DNA from: Takifugu bimaculatus
Lineage: Eukaryota > Chordata > Actinopteri > Tetraodontiformes > Tetraodontidae
Length of the DNA: 64,000 bases
Assembly (NCBI GenBank): GCA_004026145.2
Contig: CP034985.2
Location: 7,137,851 to 7,201,850, forward strand
Direction of reading: 5' to 3'
A program made the position numbers and the translations under genes. The notes beneath the pieces were generated by a model that searched no databases, was not told the DNA's origin, and saw only the letters and a list, made by a program, of their open reading frames with translations. This document shows, piece after piece, positions 40,201-48,567 of this stretch. Each line of letters opens with the position of its first letter. Positions within the stretch are counted from its first letter, which is position 1.

Positions 40201-43200
40201 TGGAATTGACACCAGCTCTTTTGGAGCCCCTCACCATTCCCACTCTCATTCTCATCACTGGCAGCGCCACCTCGCTGCTGGCTCCCAGTGGAGGCCGAGA
40301 GGGCAGAGAGAGGTCAGTGTCTCCGTGGCACAGTCCCACTGAAGGAGGACGCAGGATGCTGGAGAGGTCTCCGGCTGCTGCCGAGTCCTCAGGTCCTCCC
40401 GGGGAAAGGAGTCTTGACGGGACAGGCCGAACCCCACCTACTCATCTCCTCATTAGAGACAGCAGCACCTACAGCCTGAGTGACACTGGGTCACACCCAA
40501 GGTTGTGTATTTGTTTTAATCTAGTGATATTTTTAGATCACACCACAATCAACGTTTGAAACAGGTTCAGTGTCCCACAGGCCTGACTAGTGCTATTACT
40601 AACCCTAACCCCAAGGCACCTCAGCTAAAGGTCAAATATAACACTGCACAAACATCTGTGGTCGGTGGACTCCATCTGCTAACTTAATCAAATTCATCAC
40701 CTTCACGCTGAAGTAACTGAAACAAAAGTAAAGTTGTCTAGCGTTCTTGCGAGTGAAGTCGCATAATTCTTGTATTGGCTGTAAATTGTCCACTTCCTTG
40801 GAGCGCACCCAGAGGTTTTTGAGAAAGTTCTGTTTGAATTTACGAAGGTCTCACTTTTCTGAGCAACATAACATTAAATTGTAAAGAGAAGCGTTGTGGG
40901 CAGGGAAAAATCATTTAACATCACAGCAGTATTTTCATACTGATGTCAGGAAGCAGGTGTGAGTGAAACGTGTTTATTATTATTATTATTATTATTATAT
41001 CCATCGTCACTGTAATCCCTTTGATCAAAGTTGAAGATAATTACTTGACTATTAGCATTTAAATTGCTTTTGGAATCAGTCATTGTGTCGCATAGGATCT
41101 AATTGGTTTTCAAATTTTGGATTATGATGCTGTTGTTTTTATACTACTGTACATATTGACACATTAGTTTTAGATTTGGACTTATTACCAAGATGAGCAA
41201 TTGTTTTTACTCTCTTCCGCTTTTAGTGCCAGGCACTCGGGCCATAGCACCCCAAGAGAGGAATGCTCTTCTTCTGCCACCTCTCCCTCATCCCAGTCCT
41301 CAGCATCCCCCGGGCCTAAGAGCTTCTACCCTCGCCAGGGAGCTCAGTCCAAGTATCTGATTGGCTGGAGAAAGCCGGGTTCCACCATTAATTCTGTTGA
41401 TTTTGGAGATACACGCAAGTAAGCAAAAAAACAGACAGAACAATTTCACTGGAGTTTGTGATTTTCCACATAGATTTTTAAAAGTGATGGATCTGCATAC
41501 AGATTTAATTAGTACGTAACCTGAACCTCTATAGGTTGTTTGCTCTCAGTCCCAATAGCATGAAAGACTATGAAAGACCACATTCTGTCCTGGTTTTCAG
41601 CGTCTTTTTGAAATTAATTGTATGCATGCTACTAGAGTGCCCTCCTGTGGTTGAACAAAATACTACAGTAAATCTCGTTATTTTAAAAAAAGAGATTGAT
41701 TGATTCAGAATAGGTAATAAACAAATATATTGGGTTTTGTCATATTCCAGGAAGTCTCCAGGAGAGAGCAGTGTGGATGTTATTCCAGCACCAAGGCCAT
41801 CCCTTCGTGACATGCACTCACCCCAGCCCCATGCCAAATCGACTATAGAAGAAGACGTGAAGCGACACAGCGCCCCAGACAGCCCACCGCCGCCGCGGAG
41901 ACACAAGGAGAAGGTTCACCTGCTAGCATTCTAGAATTTCATCCAAAAATCAATCCAGTGAAATCTCTGATAAACACCATTCGCCGATGAAAAGCACCGT
42001 GAGATCCTATATGGTCACTAAATCCTGCCATTCTTTTTTTTTTTTAAACATGTGCACTCACACGTGCCCATGCAGCACAACCAGAAGTCACCACCAGTGC
42101 AACCCAGCAGCCACCGGCGCTCGCTACATCGCACCTTGTCAGATGAGAGCATCTATCGCGGCCAGCGCCTGCCTTCCATGAGTGACTCAGTGACTGAGCC
42201 CACACTCGGCAGCGATGTTCTATTCAGCTGCTCCACACTCCCACGCTCACCCACCACCCGAGGCGTTCCTCTCCGACGGCCTTCTTACAAGCTGGGAGTC
42301 AAGCTCCACGGTAAGAATTACAAAGTGGTCTCTCGAAGTGGTCTGTATGTCCTCATCAGGGTGGATTTCCTGCAGTCGGGTGGAAGTTTTATTGAGCCAC
42401 AATATTCCACAAACGACAACTTGCAGCTGAGGGAAACTGCTTTAGATCGTTACATCTTTATTTTCCATCAGGTGACCTTTCGGCATCTGACACGTCATTG
42501 GTGGACTTGGTTGAGCGCCATCGTGGACCCCTCCCACCAGAGCTGATGCCCCTCCCATCTTCGGACAGGGACAGTCCCCTGGAATGGACCCACCTGGTGG
42601 ATGTGGCCAGTTCCTTTGAGACTGAAAGAAACACACATTATGGTAACGGGGGACATGAATGCCAACATTTGCTTCTATGTGGTGCAGCTTCATTCGGAGA
42701 CTCAACCATAACATGATGCAGAGTTTAAAACTGGACCAGTCTCAGTTGGTCAGTCTTTTCTCCATTTCCTTCCTTTTTCTACAGTCCAGCGAAGTTTTGT
42801 CTTTGGAGAGTCCAACCACCGGAGCAGTGGTGCCTCCAGTCCCCAGCAGCCCCACATAGAGCTGCAGCCCGTTCCTCTGTCACGGCCCACATCCAGGTAA
42901 CCCTCTGTAAATACACGAGTCCCTTCTGATGTGGAATGCAGTTTCATATTAAACTAGAAGGAGAACAGGTGCATAAGTTCTGGGTGTTCTCTTTCACAGC
43001 GAGGGTCACATAGGACTTGAGAGAAAGGTGACTAAACTGGAGGCCATGCTCAAGATGCTCCAGGAGGATCTGAAGAAGGTGGGGGTCTTGCAACATTAGA
43101 CGCTCCAAACATTTCATTTTCTGTTAACTTGACTTATTCCTGCATTTTTGTGCCCGTTACTGTCTTAACTCTTAACATTTTGGCTTTTGCTTTTTAATTT

Positions 43201-43521
43201 CCAACTACAGTGGTGCATGCTTGTGTACAATAATGAAGCAAACACTTATCGGCAGGACGTTCCTCTGATTATGTCAAACCCAAAGTTTAGAAAATGTTGC
43301 TGCGCGTTTGTATATGATACAGTTGGGATCATAGTTTATTAAAGTAACACCTTTAATTATTGTCTCCGACTCTACAGGAGCGTGAGGAGAAGGTGAGGCT
43401 CCAGGCACAGATTAGGAGACTCTGGGAGGACAACCAGAGGCTGCAGGAGGAGTCACAGACATCCGCCGCCAAGCTCAAGAAGTTCACCGAGTGGGTCTTC
43501 AACACCATCGACATGAACTGA
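24100..43521 (+). CDS. sipa1l1: sipa1l1: signal-induced proliferation-associated 1-like 1 (SPAR), 22 coding exons
   Basis: Signal-induced proliferation-associated 1-like protein 1 (SPAR) activates GTP hydrolysis on Rap1/Rap2, binds F-actin and PSD-95, and shapes dendritic spines (family knowledge). The spliced model has 22 coding exons and about 1844 residues after allowing for two surplus bases; human is about 1804. In order it shows an N-terminal region starting MTSLKRSQTER, conserved phospho-rich blocks near 205-213 and 236-247, a RapGAP domain at about 625-845 with the asparagine thumb in HIGNDIV (Asn765), a PDZ domain at about 1008-1085, a Ser-rich linker, and a C-terminal leucine zipper ending FTEWVFNTIDMN. 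The N terminus and C terminus fit SIPA1L1 better than SIPA1L2 or L3. The rgs6 exon downstream supports this. Two one-base frameshifts (near 33058 and 40259) interrupt the frame as written. Confidence 0.93.
24469..24531 (+). repeat. sipa1l1: (GGN)n repeat coding poly-glycine
   Basis: Twenty-one consecutive glycine codons (residues 124-144), first GGT-rich then a nearly pure GGA run, preceded by Gly-Ser repeats. On the other strand it reads as poly-proline, which is a shadow frame. Confidence 0.95.
25619..25841 (+). CDS. sipa1l1: sipa1l1 exon 3
   Basis: Residues 483-557. It follows a 73-bp intron. The acceptor is a NAGNAG (GCAGCAG), so the first Gln may be optional. It encodes the conserved FTNAGVAVLEASKD and KRYIVEHVDLGAYYYRKYFY blocks just N-terminal to the RapGAP core. 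Donor AGAG|GTAACC, phase 1. Confidence 0.95.
25969..26099 (+). CDS. sipa1l1: sipa1l1 exon 4
   Basis: Residues 557-600. The split codon G|AA joins exon 3 to give EHWNYLGVDENLGPVAVS, then YNYRVIFRTSE. Acceptor ATCCCTAG, donor GAG|GTATGT, ends in phase 0. It is followed by a 1174-bp intron in which I see no further exon. Confidence 0.95.
27274..27462 (+). CDS. sipa1l1: sipa1l1 exon 5 (start of RapGAP domain)
   Basis: 63 codons, residues 601-663: LNTLRGSILEDGVPST, GLPLKEVLEYLVPELNVHCLRLALNTPKV and LMKLDEQG. The acceptor GTATACAG at 27273 was chosen because it restores the family LxTLRGS sequence. Its pyrimidine tract is weak. Donor GGG|GTAAGT. Confidence 0.93.
27897..28071 (+). CDS. sipa1l1: sipa1l1 exon 6 (RapGAP)
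   Basis: Residues 664-722: KVGIMYCMAGQSSEEEMYNN, then a conserved LLGERVRLKGF-KYRAQLD stretch. These belong to the RapGAP fold. Acceptor CCACAG, donor AAGA|GTACGT, phase 1. Confidence 0.95.
29284..29387 (+). CDS. sipa1l1: sipa1l1 exon 7 (RapGAP)
   Basis: Residues 722-756: TDSTGTHSLHTTYKDYEIMF followed by HVSTMLPYTPNNKQQ, nearly identical to mammalian SIPA1L1. Acceptor CTTCTCAG, donor CAG|GTATGT, phase 0. Confidence 0.95.
29537..29694 (+). CDS. sipa1l1: sipa1l1 exon 8 (RapGAP catalytic exon)
   Basis: Residues 757-809, starting LLRKRHIGNDIVTIVFQE. Asn765 in HIGNDIV corresponds to the asparagine thumb that RapGAPs insert into the Rap active site. The FVIVRAHNPCSDNCSY tail follows. Acceptor TTCCAG, donor TACAG|GTGAGA, phase 2. 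Confidence 0.95.
29695..33047 (+). other. sipa1l1: sipa1l1 intron 8 (3.35 kb)
   Basis: Bounded by GTGAGA and a T-rich tract ending CATGTAG. Apart from the 42-bp palindrome it holds only pyrimidine-rich and AT-rich sequence. No exon-like segment with protein similarity was seen. Confidence 0.75.
30659..30700. repeat. 42-bp near-perfect inverted repeat (hairpin) in intron 8
   Basis: Two 20-base arms at 30659-30678 and 30681-30700 are exact reverse complements with a TG spacer. A smaller hairpin ATCACC-AA-GGTGAT lies just upstream near 30625-30638. The loop is too short for a microRNA precursor. Function unknown. Confidence 0.95.
33048..33628 (+). CDS. sipa1l1: sipa1l1 exon 9 (end of RapGAP), one-base frameshift
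   Basis: From the acceptor the exon reads S-V-A-V in phase with exon 8, but the conserved continuation TRSKDVPTFGPVIPEGVTFPK is in the next frame: base C33058 is surplus. After it the frame is open to KRLE|GTTAGA at 33628. Conserved blocks include [47 protein letters not shown], a VSNEFLILVDQEAKAVIFNC strand region and IFYERGDSVSL. Read as written, translation would stop at 33271-33273. The other AG in the exon start (33054-33055) does not restore the frame. Confidence 0.9.
33629..36360 (+). other. sipa1l1: sipa1l1 intron 9 (2.73 kb)
   Basis: Bounded by GTTAGA and CACGTGCAG. It holds the (TG)n and (TC)n arrays and an AT-dinucleotide-rich patch near 34741-34775. Otherwise AT-rich, with no exon seen. 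Confidence 0.75.
34173..34206. repeat. (TG)n microsatellite in intron 9
   Basis: About 17 TG units in intron 9. A (TC)n run of about ten units follows at 34409-34429. Confidence 0.95.
36361..36459 (+). CDS. sipa1l1: sipa1l1 exon 10 (PDZ domain, first half)
   Basis: 33 codons, residues 1003-1035: LLTKGCETSEMTLRRNGLGQ then LGFHVNYEGIVAE. GQLGFHV is the carboxylate-binding loop of the PDZ domain. Phase 0 on both sides; donor GAG|GTTTGT. Confidence 0.94.
36735..36910 (+). CDS. sipa1l1: sipa1l1 exon 11 (PDZ domain, second half)
   Basis: Residues 1036-1094: [39 protein letters not shown] and VRVVIIPPHDDATPR. This completes the PDZ domain. Donor CGCAG|GTAGGC, phase 2. Confidence 0.95.
37026..37313 (+). 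CDS. sipa1l1: sipa1l1 exon 12 (linker)
   Basis: RGCSELYRMPVSEYK, a Ser-rich stretch, FEYKFPFRSNNNKWQR and IPRSVSSDGRPLDTK follow the family order. The donor AAGAG|GTTTGG is weak but is fixed by the in-phase join to exon 13. Confidence 0.93.
37486..37635 (+). CDS. sipa1l1: sipa1l1 exon 13 (linker)
   Basis: Joins exon 12 through AG|G to read RVSPGSESYSLASSLALGRS, then SSPSNLSCSSDASGSS and WRQKSMPEQ. The corresponding human blocks SPSNLSSSSD and RQKSMPE are easily recognised. Donor AACA|GTAAGG, phase 2. Confidence 0.92.
37910..38043 (+). CDS. sipa1l1: sipa1l1 exon 14 (linker)
   Basis: FGGIRHSPMPAERREVVSEG then GSSGKSTPNWSRMEEGGGSERGST, aligned to the human GSGKSTPSWQRSED region. Acceptor TTCTCTAG, donor ACAG|GTAAAT, phase 1. 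Confidence 0.9.
38044..39824 (+). other. sipa1l1: sipa1l1 intron 14 (1.78 kb)
   Basis: Human SIPA1L1 has a longer linker at this point, part of it alternatively spliced as I recall. I looked for a matching phase-1 exon here and saw none. The best acceptor-donor pair (38634-38658, 25 bp) would break the frame. Confidence 0.6.
39825..39922 (+). CDS. sipa1l1: sipa1l1 exon 15 (linker)
   Basis: EASVSKSSQGYTGGPRIQRQ then EQVIHLSPKKGSQ, matching the human DPVVHLSPNKQ block. Acceptor TTTCCTCAG, donor CAG|GTCCGA, phase 0. A 90-bp intron follows. Confidence 0.88.
40013..40501 (+). CDS. sipa1l1: sipa1l1 exon 16 (linker), one-base frameshift
   Basis: The first part reads SDGHYSGHSGSNTLSSTTSS, KWYEMG and YLQGASADSGIDTSSFG, all family blocks. 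After a His/Ser run (HHSHSHSHH) the conserved continuation GSATSLLAPSGGREGRE, SVSPWHSPTEGG and DSSTYSLSDTGSHP is in another frame. One surplus base, probably T40259, explains it. No GT occurs between the two halves, so a hidden intron is ruled out. Read unshifted, the frame stops at 40340-40342. The donor CCAAG|GTTGTG gives the phase 2 that exon 17 needs only if one base is removed. Confidence 0.88.
40974..40998. repeat. (TTA)n microsatellite in intron 16
   Basis: About eight TTA units in the 725-bp intron 16 (40502-41226), which otherwise shows no exon. Confidence 0.93.
41227..41418 (+). CDS. sipa1l1: sipa1l1 exon 17 (linker)
   Basis: SARHSGHSTPREECSSSATS, a Ser-rich run, then GPKSFYPRQGAQSKYLIGW and STINSVDFGDTR. 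The human counterpart GPRSFYPRQGATSKYLIGW is nearly identical. Acceptor CTTTTAG, donor CGCAA|GTAAGC, phase 2. Confidence 0.94.
41751..41913 (+). CDS. sipa1l1: sipa1l1 exon 18 (linker)
   Basis: KKSPGESSVDVIPAPRPSLR, KSTIEEDVKRHSAPDSP and PPRRHKEK. KSTIEED matches the family. Acceptor ATATTCCAG, donor AAG|GTTCAC, phase 0. Confidence 0.9.
42076..42310 (+). CDS. sipa1l1: sipa1l1 exon 19 (C-terminal region)
   Basis: RRSLHRTLSDESIY, GSDVLFSCSTLPRS and VPLRRPSYKLGVKLHG match the human RRALHRTLSDESIY and PLRRPSYTLG blocks. Acceptor CATGCAG, donor CACG|GTAAGA, phase 1. Confidence 0.94.
42472..42642 (+). CDS. sipa1l1: sipa1l1 exon 20 (C-terminal region)
   Basis: GDLSASDTSLVDLVERH, ELMPLPSSDRDSPLEWTHLV and DVASSFETERNTHY, corresponding to human [20 protein letters not shown]. 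Acceptor TTTTCCATCAG, donor TATG|GTAACG, phase 1. Confidence 0.93.
42785..42896 (+). CDS. sipa1l1: sipa1l1 exon 21 (C-terminal region)
   Basis: VQRSFVFGESNHRSSGASSP then QQPHIELQPVPLSRPTS. It joins exon 20 through G|TC. Acceptor TTCTACAG, donor TCCAG|GTAACC, phase 2. Confidence 0.9.
43000..43078 (+). CDS. sipa1l1: sipa1l1 exon 22 (leucine zipper, first half)
   Basis: SEGHIGLERKVTKLEAMLKM then LQEDLKK. Start of the C-terminal heptad-repeat coiled coil typical of SIPA1 family proteins. Donor AAG|GTGGGG, phase 0. Confidence 0.94.
43378..43521 (+). CDS. sipa1l1: sipa1l1 exon 23 (leucine zipper end and stop)
   Basis: EREEKVRLQAQIRRLWEDNQ, RLQEESQTSAAKLKK and FTEWVFNTIDMN, then TGA at 43519-43521. 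The last 12 residues differ from human SIPA1L1 only at the final residue. SIPA1L2, by contrast, ends with FTTIDKK, which supports the L1 call. Confidence 0.95.
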   Translation, partial: EREEKVRLQAQIRRLWEDNQRLQEESQTSAAKLKKFTEWVFNTIDMN

Positions 43522-44573
43522 AGCTCCGACGTGCACGTTTCACCCCGCTCACACACATACACACAGAAGCGCTTACGTCAGCACACACGGTCCGAGTCCA
43601 TTAGTTCAGAGGAGGTGGACTCTAATCGGTGCGTGTAAACCCCTCTGACCAGTTTCCTGGTTAGGTGTCCTAATCTGCCCTCCCCGGTGTTCCACCTGGA
43701 TAATTGCAGAGGACGGCCTACCAACAGTAAATATTTGTCCTTTGTTTTACTGCCTGTTCCTTTTTACAGCGTCCCTCAGAGGTGTTTACCAAATCTCACC
43801 CATCAGCGAAGGGTACACAAAGAACTCCGCCTGCTCACACACCCCTGTAACGAGAGCCAAGACTCTGGACAGAAGACATTTTAATTTCCTTCACGTATAA
43901 ATGGAGAACTTTATTGTTTCCTGTCTTCAGTACGTTCACATGGAAGCAGGTTGAGGCTCCTCCAGAGCACCCGGGTGTGCACAGAGTTCCTCCATCTCCT
44001 CTTGCCTGTAGACGTCAGACAGCGGTCGGGCTCTACGGCACAAAGCACCTAACACAAGAGCATCTTTAAAAGCCATCAGCAAGTGGTGCCATAAAGCATG
44101 ACCAGAGGGCTTCGCTCCACCCTCATTGTATTGCAATAAGCGAGTACTCTGGGATGAAGGTTTATGTGTGGAAAATGTGTTTTAGAGGCAGCAAAGGAGA
44201 CAGAGTCCACATCTGCTTCCATTAAAGAGGTGAACGTCGAGCTTTGATGATAAAAGGAGAGGGCTGGATTCACCATCCCACTGTCTGGAATACAGAGAGC
44301 CAGCTGATGGTAAATGAGAGAGTCATTTTTGGGAAGGAAACACCAGGGAATTATTATTTCCAGGTTAATTTATTTTCTTGTATAATAATTCCAATAAATA
44401 AGTTGTTTCATTCGTACAGTAAAACTGAAAAACTGTGTTTAGTTACTGAAGAAGATCGTCATCTATATTATTTAAATGGTTTTCTTTCATATGACTAAAG
44501 CCTGAATATATATACTTTTTATTCTGTATTATGTTGTAGGTTGTGGTGCCAAATCCTGCCGTCGTGTTGATTA

Positions 44574-44592
44574 CAGTGCCCCCTAGTGGTGA
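44574..44592 (-). promoter_or_regulatory. CTCF-like motif
   Basis: The minus strand reads CCACTAGGGGGCACTG, an excellent match to the vertebrate CTCF core CCASYAGRKGGCRS. It lies in the sipa1l1 3' UTR, before the rgs6 promoter. Occupancy cannot be judged from sequence. Confidence 0.5.
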
Positions 44593-46070
44593 CCAGTGGA
44601 ACTGTCTTGATTATTATCTGTTCCGCCACTCAGTGTTTTTCCCAAATGAGACACCAACCAGAGGCCATCCTTACATAGAACAAGAAGGAATAAAGAAGCC
44701 AGCTTTGAGAGACAATCAAAGATAGATTTTCTGTAAGAAGATCAGAACTTGGGTAAAGTTTCCGAGTCCGTGCCGTATCGAAACATCTACTCTCTCCTCA
44801 GGTTAAGTGTTTGATGATATTTTAAGGAAGCAACTCATCAAAAAAAAAAAGACACTAATATCTTGTGCTGAGATTAAAATAGCCATGATCAAAGGAGCAA
44901 AAACAGCGATTATAGCAGGGCCAGTGTGTGCTGTTACTGCATGAATGTGCATCAGTCTATCCAGCTGTGCCTCCAGTCTTTTTCTTTGGTCATTTACTCC
45001 CAGGCAGAGAAGGGACGTGCCTTTGAACAGCACCAGGGGAACGGATGAAAGGGAAAGGCTGTTCCTCATCCTTAAAATAAACATAACTGCAAACGCACAG
45101 CCGCATTACACATTTATGAGTTCATGCAGCTTCGTACCAGTCTAATTATTTTGGCTGAATGCAGCCCGGCCGGTTAGCCTCCTAGGAACAGCGACGGTAG
45201 CGTGCCGTGCATGGATATGTGTCAGAGTGTGCCTTTTGCATTCAGTCTCATGTGGTATCCATCTTTACCTGCTTTAGTCTGCACCTTTTCCCCAAGTTCA
45301 AACGTTCTATCAGAAGAGTGATCGATCAGGCTGCTTAAATATGACTATAGGTCACAAACGTAACGGTCTTTATATAGCATAGCTGGAAAGAGGCATCTAT
45401 TTGTGTATGTTTTGCAGGTCTTGATGCAGTTAGAGCCCCCGCAGCACAATTTTACTCCAGATCTGAATGTAAAAGAAGTTATTCAAAAAGTGCAAATAAA
45501 TGTGATGTTTACGTTCGCCGGCCTCGGGCTTTGCAGCTGAGCAGGGAGCTGCTGGAGGTGTCGGTTCTGTTTTAGGAATCGGTCCGTCTTGGTGTCAGCA
45601 GCGGCTCAGGCCCATTTCACGCCTTGGCCAGTTTAATCCGGAAGAATAATTCATGGAATATTTCTGACCCAGAAAGATTGGACTGTAAATTGTACATTGA
45701 TGCTTAAATGATAGATACCGTTTTACTGTAAATGGAAAGTGTTCTAGCTTTTTCTGTATAGTAAATGAAGTGCGGCCATCTTTAAAAGTGGCAGGTGGAA
45801 GGAAGGCAAACTCACCAGTGAGATTATTGATTATTCCTCTTTTTTTTGTCTATAGTTTTTTCTCCTCTTTCTTCCTTTTTTGGGGTGCATCCTCTGTCGT
45901 ATATAGGAAAGGAGGGTTTCGTTTCCCCCCACGGTGTCTCGGTGGACGTGATGCGCGCTGTTTCTCAAGGGCCAGAAATCTTTGTCGAGTTGGGAATACT
46001 GTTTACATCCTGGATCCATTGTCTTTGTAAACTGTAAAGGTATGAAAAAGACATTTGCAGTGATCACAGT

Positions 46071-46076
46071 ATTAAA
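46071..46076 (+). terminator. sipa1l1: Candidate distal poly(A) signal ATTAAA
   Basis: The most distal poly(A) hexamer before sequence character changes to repeat-rich spacer. AATAAA at 45495-45500 is the main alternative. Confidence 0.4.
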
Positions 46077-46998
46077 GTTTCTGAAATAATCACATCGTTG
46101 CTTGCAATTTAATGGTTTTCGCCACTTGTGTGGGTTAAACACACAGTGCACAAGAGTCATCCAGGGCTCTGTAGCAGTGTGGATGTGCACGATGACCCCT
46201 GTTTGACGCCCATTTTATTCTGAGTAATATATCAATTGATAAATCAAAAGCGGCCTGCTGACACACATAATGGAATATGCTTTCATCTGGTGTATTCACC
46301 AGAAGCCACCGCTTATACACGTGTGACCTGCACCCGTTCACGCCTTCCCCACCAGGCCTTGAGCTACAAAATCGGGTGTTTGGGCTGGAAAAAAGAGGCA
46401 GAAAATCAAGATAAATATCGAAGCCAACATCCACAACCTCAGCACATTTTAGGTTGGTAAGAAAGGAACCAGAAAATGTGCAGCTGAAACTGGCCTGTTA
46501 TGCAAACAGCTTTAGGACGCGACAGGATCCACAGGATAATCCACTCATTTGGTGATTATTCGGTGCATTCGGTGCTTCGCCGGATTGTTTATCACACCTC
46601 AGCGTTTTTGGTCAGGCTGCACGTTTTCTTGTCATCTCTGCTGCCCCGAGTGGTCAGAGAGGCGTCTCAGAGTTCCTCCTCCCCTTCTTTCCCTCGCCGG
46701 CGTGGGGACGCTTGATATTTTGGCTCAACTTTGTCCTGCAGTCAACACACACAAGGCCACCGTCACGTCTCCCTGCAGCTCTTATCGTCGTTATCGTGGT
46801 CAGACTGACAGTGTACGAGGTGTCGAGTCGTCTAGGATGCAACCGCGACGCACCACACTGGTCACCGTCGTCTCCTTTGTGTCCTAAAACCACCATTTTA
46901 TCACCAACAAGTCACAGGAAATGATGTTTGTTGCCATTTAGATGATTATTGGTCAGGCCTGCACTGTGGAGCTGGTGCCATAGTTTAAACTTTAAACT

Positions 46999-47022
46999 GT
47001 GTGTGTGTGTGTGTGTGTGTGT
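46999..47022. repeat. (GT)n microsatellite
   Basis: Twelve GT units immediately upstream of the dispersed-repeat-like segment at 47069-47213. Confidence 0.95.
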
Positions 47023-47068
47023 TGAACATGCTTTCTACGCATTATAAATAAATTATTTCTCTAGCAGA

Positions 47069-47213
47069 GTGAGGACATTTGTCCAGATCCTCACAACTTC
47101 AAAGACCTGTCTGAAGGTGCAGACTTGGTCTAAACCAAGGCTCAGGTTAGCATTGGGTTGTGGGGGGGTTAGAGGTTAGTGTAGGAAGCTGGACATGGGA
47201 TGGAAGTCCTCAC
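47069..47213. repeat. Microsatellite-flanked dispersed repeat bounded by GTGAGGAC / GTCCTCAC
   Basis: The segment starts GTGAGGACATTTGTCC and ends GGAAGTCCTCAC, giving an 8-bp exact inverted pair about 145 bp apart. Its interior, with GGTTAGAGGTTAGTGTAGG, resembles a repeat I associate with many fish GT microsatellite loci. It has no coding capacity. Confidence 0.5.
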
Positions 47214-47350
47214 AAAGATAGGAGTAATGACATAAGTGTGCATGATGATCCAGCACACCACTTACACAAGCAAACAAACACGCAGTAGGATCTTCTCTTC
47301 CTGTTTACTGTTGCTCAATAATTCAGTTGGTCCAGAGTGGAGGCTGTAAA

Positions 47351-47378
<28 letters not shown>
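47351..47378. repeat. (TG)n microsatellite
   Basis: About 14 TG units followed by degenerate CGTG steps. Confidence 0.95.
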
Positions 47379-47382
<4 letters not shown>

Positions 47383-47670
47383 CTTGTGCGTGTGAGGCTA
47401 GAGTGGCCCATTAGTATCAGTGTTGTTTTGGGAGGCAGCTAGCTAGTAAGTGCATGTATTGATTTGCGAGCGAATTGACATCCACTAAAGAGCAAAGCGA
47501 AGGAGGAAGCGAAGGAGGAGCTGTGACTGGCTTTGGAAGAGTGCTGGCAGCGCCGCTCGCTGTCCCACTAATATTCCAATAAATTAGGGCAGCAAATATT
47601 TTTAGTCTCCTGCAGCTGCGGGTGAGAATGTGCCATGAATCACATGTGCTGTGTAGAAATGGGCTTTTGT

Positions 47671-47675
<5 letters not shown>

Positions 47676-47703
<28 letters not shown>
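47676..47703. repeat. (CA)n microsatellite
   Basis: About 14 CA units in the intergenic spacer, opposite in orientation to its two neighbouring GT arrays. Confidence 0.95.
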
Positions 47704-47708
<5 letters not shown>

Positions 47709-48331
47709 TCATTATAAGGAGGTGGAACCCCCACCACCCCCACCCCCTTGAGTAAAGAAACCACCAGATTTCCTCCCCTAGTGCACCTTTGCATCAGATG
47801 CCTTGATGTTGGCGGTCTAAATCCCTCCCCACATCTCAGAGTCCATTTCTGAAGCTCCTCCTGGACCAGATCTGCGCTGGCTCACGCTGATATTAGGATA
47901 GAATCCTCCGAGGGAGCGAGAATGGGCCAAAGCTAACCAGATGTATCACGACAGTAAACTTTGACCGTCACTGTGGATCTTAGCTTCCATTTGCATCTAT
48001 AAGTATGGATTTCTGTGTGTTTAGGAAGCTGTAGGCTATTTACTGTACAGCACAATAAATACATGATTGCTCTGTTTACTGGGGAGCTGTCGTATACTAG
48101 GGTAAAATTGAGAAAAGAAAGACAAAAATACCCCATAGCTTCAAAAATAAGCATTTTTAAATCCATTTTTTAGCAATTCTCAGTGAAATTGGGATATAAT
48201 TGTATCTCAGGTCTCTTAATGGCTGGTTCCAAAGGACCGCCCAGACCGCTGCAGTAACAGACACTGGCCGACAGACGGCAGACGGGAGTCCGCGCTCCTC
48301 GGTGATGGACGATCAGACCCGAACCCGAGTC

Positions 48332-48383
48332 AGTTCCCCGACCCGGTTCCCCGACCCGGTTCCCTGACCCGGTTCCCTGACCC
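48332..48383. repeat. 13-bp tandem repeat, 4 copies
   Basis: Four consecutive copies of GGTTCCCYGACCC (48332, 48345, 48358, 48371). The first copy has one change, and the Y is C in copies 1-2 and T in copies 3-4. Confidence 0.95.
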
Positions 48384-48502
48384 TCTGTCACGAAAACGCT
48401 GCTTGCGTTTGGAGGATTGACTTCATTTAATTTGTGTTCGGGCCGAGCTCAGTTAACGAGACATTTTAGTATCTGATCACCGGACATCGTTATCATACTG
48501 TG

Positions 48503-48503
<1 letters not shown>

Positions 48504-48564
<61 letters not shown>
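48504..48564. repeat. (TG)n microsatellite, about 30 units
   Basis: The longest dinucleotide array in the window, about 300 bp before the candidate rgs6 first exon. It has Z-DNA-forming potential. Confidence 0.97.

Positions 48565-48567
<3 letters not shown>

Larger units (their letters stand above)
43522..46095 (+). other. sipa1l1: sipa1l1 3' UTR (3' end approximate)
   Basis: Downstream of the stop there is no coding similarity. Poly(A) hexamers AATAAA occur at 44393, 44689, 45076 and 45495, and ATTAAA at 46071. The AT-rich tail at 45680-46090, ending about 20 bases after 46071, looks like a distal 3' UTR end. Alternative polyadenylation is possible. A CTCF-like motif lies at 44574-44592. 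Confidence 0.6.
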
